Assembly (NCBI GenBank): GCA_035222895.1
Contig: JAVYIG010009882.1
Span: 1 to 64,000, forward strand
Length of the DNA stretch: 64,000 nucleotides
Reading direction: 5' to 3'
Source: Strongylocentrotus droebachiensis
Taxonomy: Eukaryota > Echinodermata > Echinoidea > Camarodonta > Strongylocentrotidae
Shown here: in pieces, positions 59,191-64,000 of the stretch
Position numbering within the stretch: the first letter of the stretch is position 1
Layout of the letters: every line of letters begins with the position of its first letter
Program-made: the position numbers and the translations under genes
Notes under the pieces: generated by a model
Told to the model about the DNA's origin: nothing
Database searches by the model: none
Seen by the model: only the letters and a program-made list of their open reading frames with translations

Positions 59191-59539
59191 AACTCATGCA
59201 CAATTTTTTCTTCATAACACTCACACTTGCTTTAGCGGCAACTTGCATAGAAAGGCCACCTGTATAATCAAGACCAGAGTTTGACCCTTGACCAGTGTTA
59301 CTCATTGAAACATGTAGTAAATAAACTTGTTCGTTAATACCATAAGAGTAAAAGACCAGAGTTTCTTGTCACCCTTGAAAGGTCTTTATATATGTGGTTT
59401 CACTGTTATGTTTTCCTGTGTTGTGTACTGCATATTACATTCTATAATGTCCTTATGAGTCTGTACTTTCAAGGAACCTTTGAACATTAATGGAACTCCC
59501 TTATTAGCCTGCTCTACATGTGATGAATTGCCACAGCTG

Positions 59540-59660
59540 ATATGTGTTTGCCCAGGGAGGCAACATGCTTCCCAATCAACACTCAATCATTCCAGACACT
59601 TTAATAGTGTATACTGCCCTCTAGTGTTGAGGATAGATCAAGTTCTGTACTGGTTTGTAT
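59540..59660 (+). repeat. ~100-bp dispersed repeat, copy 3
   Basis: It shares CATGCTTCCCAATCAACACT, CAATCATTCCAGACACTTTA and GTATACTGCCCTCTAGTG. The CTCF-like core at 59614-59627 has one mismatch. Confidence 0.7.
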
Positions 59661-60982
59661 TAAAACAAAACTGCAGTTCTGTTACTTTTTGTCAATATCA
59701 TTTAATATCCAAGTTATTTTTTGCAGAAAGGAAGGATTGTGTTTTATTATGGGACAAGATGACACAGTAAAATAGGAGGGAATGAAAGGAAAAAAGAATT
59801 AGTAGTTTGAAGATCTTTTTCAATATCATAGTGACAGCTACTGTCATTCATATCTTAGAATTGAATTCATGTAATCTCAATACTTTGTAAATGTTTTAAT
59901 AATTTGAAAGTGGATGTATTACTAGGCTCCATCTTTAGTGATTAAACAAGAATTTCATGCCAGGTTAATGCTTCAGCCTCCAAGGATATGATTTTTTTTT
60001 TAAATCTCAAAATATTTGGATTTAATCTCTGGCAACCATTCCAGTGGGTGATTCATTGTATGCAGACCTTACTATGCTTCACCGTGAAGGCCAACATTTA
60101 ACATAATTCATGTTAATTCAAGTGAAGCTAATATTGTATGCATACATTTATTAACATACCAACAGTCATACCTTGAGATCCATTGGAACTCTGTATATAA
60201 TGTTTGATCAATTAATGCCCTTTTGACTATCAGCATATCTTAGGCAGTATATTCCAGAAGGTTGTAAGAGCGAAGTATTGTCAACAGCATTTAAAGCCTT
60301 CTTGGGGGTAGCCCACAATATGCAATGTCCTTCTCTTTCTCTACATTTCTTTCATTATTTTTTTTTTCTTCTTGTTGAATATACCCTCACCATAGAAACC
60401 AATGCAGGTATTTATTGAACCAGGTATCAACTTCTTTTGTGAAGTTAGTTTGTCTGGTCTTAATTGTATCTGTGTGCAATACTTACTTTTTAGATTTGTT
60501 ATGAACCCCTTTGTCTCTTGACCTCCCTTTTCCCCACTCATGCTTGTATTAATCCAATATTTGATCAGACTTAACATATTTTTCAAGTTCACTCGAGTGC
60601 AATGAAGCAGTTCTAGCGTGTATTAAGTTTGTAAACATGCCCCATGAAGGCTAATTACTATAATGTAACAAGCAATTTTCTCTATGTGGGGGGTTTTAAT
60701 TGCATGAAATATTTCAGTTAGGTTCTGAGTCATTGTGTAAGAGAATGCCCTTGATTCTCCAGTGGATGGCTGGGATCTATGTGTTGAGGCTGGTATCGTA
60801 TATGGACTTTTTACTATATGTATTTCAAGATGGCTGATATGTAAGTAAAATGCTGAAATCATGACTAGGTTAGATGCATTATTGAAATATGTAATGCAAG
60901 GTTAGAGTTTGTTTGTAGAAAGCTTTTATGATTCCAAGCGAATGGTAATAAGCAAGCTAGCTTTGACAGAGATTAACCATCT
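59661..60982 (+). other. Intron sequence, no feature recognised
   Basis: AT-rich. Nothing is supported. Confidence 0.5.
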
Positions 60983-61129
60983 GGGGGGTGTTTCACAAAA
61001 CTTGTCATCAGTGACAAATTACAGTTTCTGTTATAACCTACTGAAATCCTTGTTTCTGATTGGTAATCAGCAGTTACGTCACTGATTTTTGTAATTTGTC
61101 ATTGAAAAAATCTTTGTGAAACACCATCC
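60983..61129. mobile_element. Short foldback MITE, GGGTGTTTCACAAA family
   Basis: The left end GGGGGGTGTTTCACAAAACT and the right end AATCTTTGTGAAACACCATC are inverted copies, with inner pairs GTGACAAATTACAG / TTTGTAATTTGTCAT. At 147 bp it is the smallest of the three family members in the window. Confidence 0.7.
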
Positions 61130-63589
61130 TGCTCTAACCCTGAAACCTTACCTGCTTAGATTTGAATTTTCGTGTTTTACTGGGTGAGTTTGTTTTAATA
61201 TGTTGTTTCTAGATATTGTCATGGTTTTATAGAGTTGTGGATATTAATTACAGCAGAGTTATCGAATCTTGCTAGAGTCACATATTTAAGAGGAAAGGGC
61301 CATTGTTGTGGTAGGGTTGAAAGGGTAAACCTAATGTTGTGCTGAACTATATTGAACAGTTCATTTTATTTATTAGTTAGTTGTAGTTGGAATGAGCCTA
61401 TTCTTCAGAATACAGGTATGACTGTATGTTTCCTATACATGTATCACCGTGATGACTAAACATGTGCATATATACCCTTCCCGAGAGGAAGGAATATAAC
61501 ACAAAATTAATAGAAGGGGTAGGAAAATAGGTTAACGCAATTAACCTATTTTAAGGTATTATTGGGAAACCTCTGTATAACCCCTCAAAAGAATCTATGA
61601 ACTGTGATCAGGTGGATTCCTACATGTTATATTTTGGACATGGCATCACATTTTGTTTGTATGACAGTTTTGAGAAATTCACAAGTGGCCTAGAATCAGA
61701 ATTTTGTGAGAGATGGGGCACAACATTCCTAAAGATTAGGGGGGGGGGGGAGTCATCACCTCCAAAGGGGGTGGATGGGGGTGCCCCTTCTTGGACTCAT
61801 TTTTATGTCACTTAGGTTTCAAAAGGAGGGGAACCTGGGCTGGTTGTGCCCCTCTAAATCCACTCATGGTCCAGATTCACAAAAGTGTTTTGCTGCAAAT
61901 TTTTTTTTTAGGTCATGCCTGTTTTTTGCATCAATGCTACATGTATGTAGTATTAAGACACAATCATAGCTTCCATTTACGTCAAATCCATGTTGAATTC
62001 AGGTAAAGTATTGTGAATTGTCCAAGCTTTACTAAGTAGAGTTTCAATTGTTGAAATTGACAAGTATTCATTGCAAGTTTTGGGATTGTAAATTTCTGAA
62101 TAGAATCTGAAGAATATATGTGTTATTACCCTCGATTACTCATACACAGTGAATGAATAGAGATGTAGACTTTACCTCCAAACATCGGGATATATAGAGT
62201 CAAAAGTTTCTTTCATTGCGTGGGCCCTTTTCATTCCCACGTTTATGGAGCGTTTTGTCTGTTACACCTATAAATGACACAGTGATTGATTATTTATTAT
62301 CCTTCTAGAATTGAAAGGTTTCTTTTTTCTCCTTCTTATGCCTGTAATATCATTTCTAGTTTGTGGATGAGAAAATCAATTCAGAGTGAGAAAAAAAAAA
62401 ATCAAAATTTCTCATTTTCGATAAAACAAACTATTGTACTTTTGATTTTGATTTAAGTTGGACACTACGTCATAATTTTTCATTTCTGATTAAAATTTCA
62501 AACTATTAAAATTTACTTGGACTACAATCAAACTAAATACTACATGGGGGCCCCAGGGTCTTTATAAATGATTCATACAAACAAAAAGCAAAACAAAAGA
62601 GTTTGATGTGTTTTGTGGTAATGCATACAACCTATTCATATGGTCAAAAAAATGAAATGAAAAGATGGTATGCATTCTATTTTGCACCCCCCCCCCCCCC
62701 CCCCTCTTGGTTGACAAATCTTGGCAATGCCACAGACTAAATAGAAACCCACTTTATTATTAAAGTATGAATGAATGCATGAGTGATGATGTGTACAGTC
62801 TAGAAGTCTCACTATGACGTATAAAACATAACACATGCGAAGGTTACAAGTCAATAGATTATCATTGTATCATTTACCATGAATAAAACTATGGTCACCT
62901 CTTATGTTTTAACAAGTGTACTGTCAAGTTCACCGTAGGTGTCCCATTGAGGCATTGCCAGGCCCTCCCAACTGTGTTATTTTCCCATGTGAAAATATTA
63001 GAGCTGTAACTGTTTGTTAAATCATTTACTGTTAGACTTTTCATTGTAGGTCATTTCTCTGTTTCAATGGGAAAGGACGTTTTTATTCGTTGATTCGTAT
63101 GAAGTTATATATTTAAACAATCGTATGTTAATGTGGATCATCAGAAAGTGTGCACGTGAAGTTAGATGAAAGCCGACTGTGAGAAATGATATTCAATTGG
63201 AACCGTTTGAGGTATCAGATCTTATAATATTACATGGTTTCTTTCTTTACACGACCAACATTGTGATGCAAATATTTGTGGAAAGTGCTTGGATCAGTCT
63301 TTTTTCATGCGCATCTGGGACTACGTGCTGTACTGTTTGAACGGACAATGTTGCAGTTTAAACAAACTTAACCACTGAGCCAAATAAGCAGCTCCTCACT
63401 GTTTTTTTGCCATTAGTATTAAACTGAATAGTTGACATAATGTTGTCTGCAGTGTATATATCACCAGTACACTGTGAGTGTGACAAAGGTCCACAGTGTC
63501 ACTCTGGTGTGTGTTACATTAGTTGACCAAAGCAGAGAAAGAGTTGAATTCTCTTAAATTTCTGACGTTGGAAAAGTTCTTTTTCACAG
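61130..63589 (+). other. Intron sequence, no gene recognised
   Basis: It contains G12 (61739-61750) and C18 (62687-62704). It ends in the acceptor AGTTCTTTTTCACAG used by the next candidate exon. Confidence 0.5.
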
Positions 63590-63739
63590 CGTCGCGATGT
63601 CGACTGTCCTTGCCAACTGGGACTATGGTCAGGATTATACATGGAATATGATCAATACCATGTACTATGGTCCAGGTACTACAGGGCGTCTCAATAGCTG
63701 GTCATCCAGTGGTAGTGATACCTGCGTGGACTCGGATAG
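63590..63739 (+). CDS. NAV: Candidate next neuron navigator exon
   Basis: 150 nt after a strong acceptor (TTCTTTTTCACAG). Joined to the phase-2 end of the exon at 15671 it reads ...DEE-S-VAMSTVLANWDYG and on to LNSWSSSGSDTCVDSD, leaving phase 2 again. In vertebrate NAV2/NAV3 the 'GYMTDGG...VRE' block is followed by a segment of the type DSWDDSSSVSSG(I/L)SDT, to which the SW-SSSGSDT stretch is similar. The donor (ATAG|GTCTGT) is poor, and another possible donor lies at 63676, so the 3' end is uncertain. The ATG at 63597 is internal under this model, though an alternative start here is possible. Confidence 0.55.
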
Positions 63740-64000
63740 GTCTGTATACCATGGCGGATTGCATGTAGTTATATGTTAGAACTACACAGTGTGTCAAAAA
63801 AATAGTGGACATATTTCATTGTTTTGCAGTGCCTTTGCCATTTAGCAAGACTTCTTTCATGTTTTATTACAAGATTAATCAACCTTGTGAAAAAAGGGAG
63901 AGAGTAGGAGAGATAGGTTTAGATTGCACTCACGCACAGTGGTATGTATAAACTAAACAGTATGTTCAAAATATGAAGGTATTTGATTGTTTAGTTTTCA
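63740..64000 (+). other. Start of next NAV intron
   Basis: An in-frame stop follows at 63777, so splicing must occur before it. CACAGTGTGTCAAAAAAATA (63787-63806) resembles a Tc1/mariner terminus and may be the left end of another element running off the window. Confidence 0.4.

Larger units (their letters stand above)
15672..63589 (+). other. Probable single NAV intron of about 48 kb
   Basis: It begins GTAAGA and ends AGTTCTTTTTCACAG. No exon homologous to NAV was seen between 15672 and 63589. The next candidate exon (63590-63739) fits the phase-2 end of the exon at 13352-15671. The interval holds the large tandem array, several mobile elements and many microsatellites, listed separately. 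Small cassette exons or an internal promoter cannot be excluded by eye. Confidence 0.6.

Overview
The window is eukaryotic, AT-rich and almost entirely intronic. It carries the middle of one recognisable host gene on the plus strand, a neuron navigator (NAV1/2/3, Drosophila sickie, C. elegans unc-53) homologue. The encoded protein resembles vertebrate NAV2/NAV3 closely enough to align block by block: the end of the CH domain, the 'GSMLTKLKIF' block, the 'NTATVAPF' block and the 'GYMS..GG.LY.RR' block. Together with the repeat types (GA/CT microsatellites, TACATGTA words, foldback MITEs, long poly-G/C runs), this suggests a marine invertebrate deuterostome, most likely an echinoderm such as a sea urchin. 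The species assignment is inference.

Layout: 1-2129 intron with a foldback element; 2130-2202 and 2665-2828 two exons ending the CH domain; 2829-6879 an intron with a 5'-truncated LINE (RT fragment 3362-4330) and a MITE; 6880-7996 a Ser/Pro-rich exon with a 120-bp coding duplication; two candidate phase-1 microexons at 8671-8688 and 10539-10568; 12792-12968 and 13352-15671 the exons for the basic, disordered, SxIP-bearing region. Codon phases connect through all these junctions. The next candidate exon is at 63590-63739 and also matches in phase, so 15672-63589 is probably one ~48 kb intron. The window starts after the CH domain has begun and ends well before the C-terminal coiled coils and AAA+ domain of the family.

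The large intron is dominated by a ~10.4 kb pyrimidine-strand tandem array (about 16.91-27.54 kb) built of 39-bp monomers, with a locally visible 273-bp (7-mer) higher-order spacing and decayed edges. Because the monomer lacks stop codons in every frame, the array creates open reading frames of more than 3,000 codons that I do not regard as genes. Further along lie an unclassified repeat with diverged direct arms (31.0-32.8 kb), a direct-plus-inverted set of 'pyrimidine tract + spacer' units (33.05-33.99 kb), a possible regulatory block with an RFX X-box (37.8-38.3 kb), a near-identical 183-185-bp tandem duplication (44.9-45.27 kb), a long (GGGA)n tract (52.1 kb), a complete-looking DD41D Tc1/mariner-superfamily transposon with ~203-bp inverted repeats (55956-57649), and three copies of a ~100-bp repeat each carrying a CTCF-core-like motif (58.75-59.66 kb).

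No second host gene, tRNA, rRNA or CRISPR array was found. Only the NAV exons and the mobile-element proteins are supported as coding sequence.
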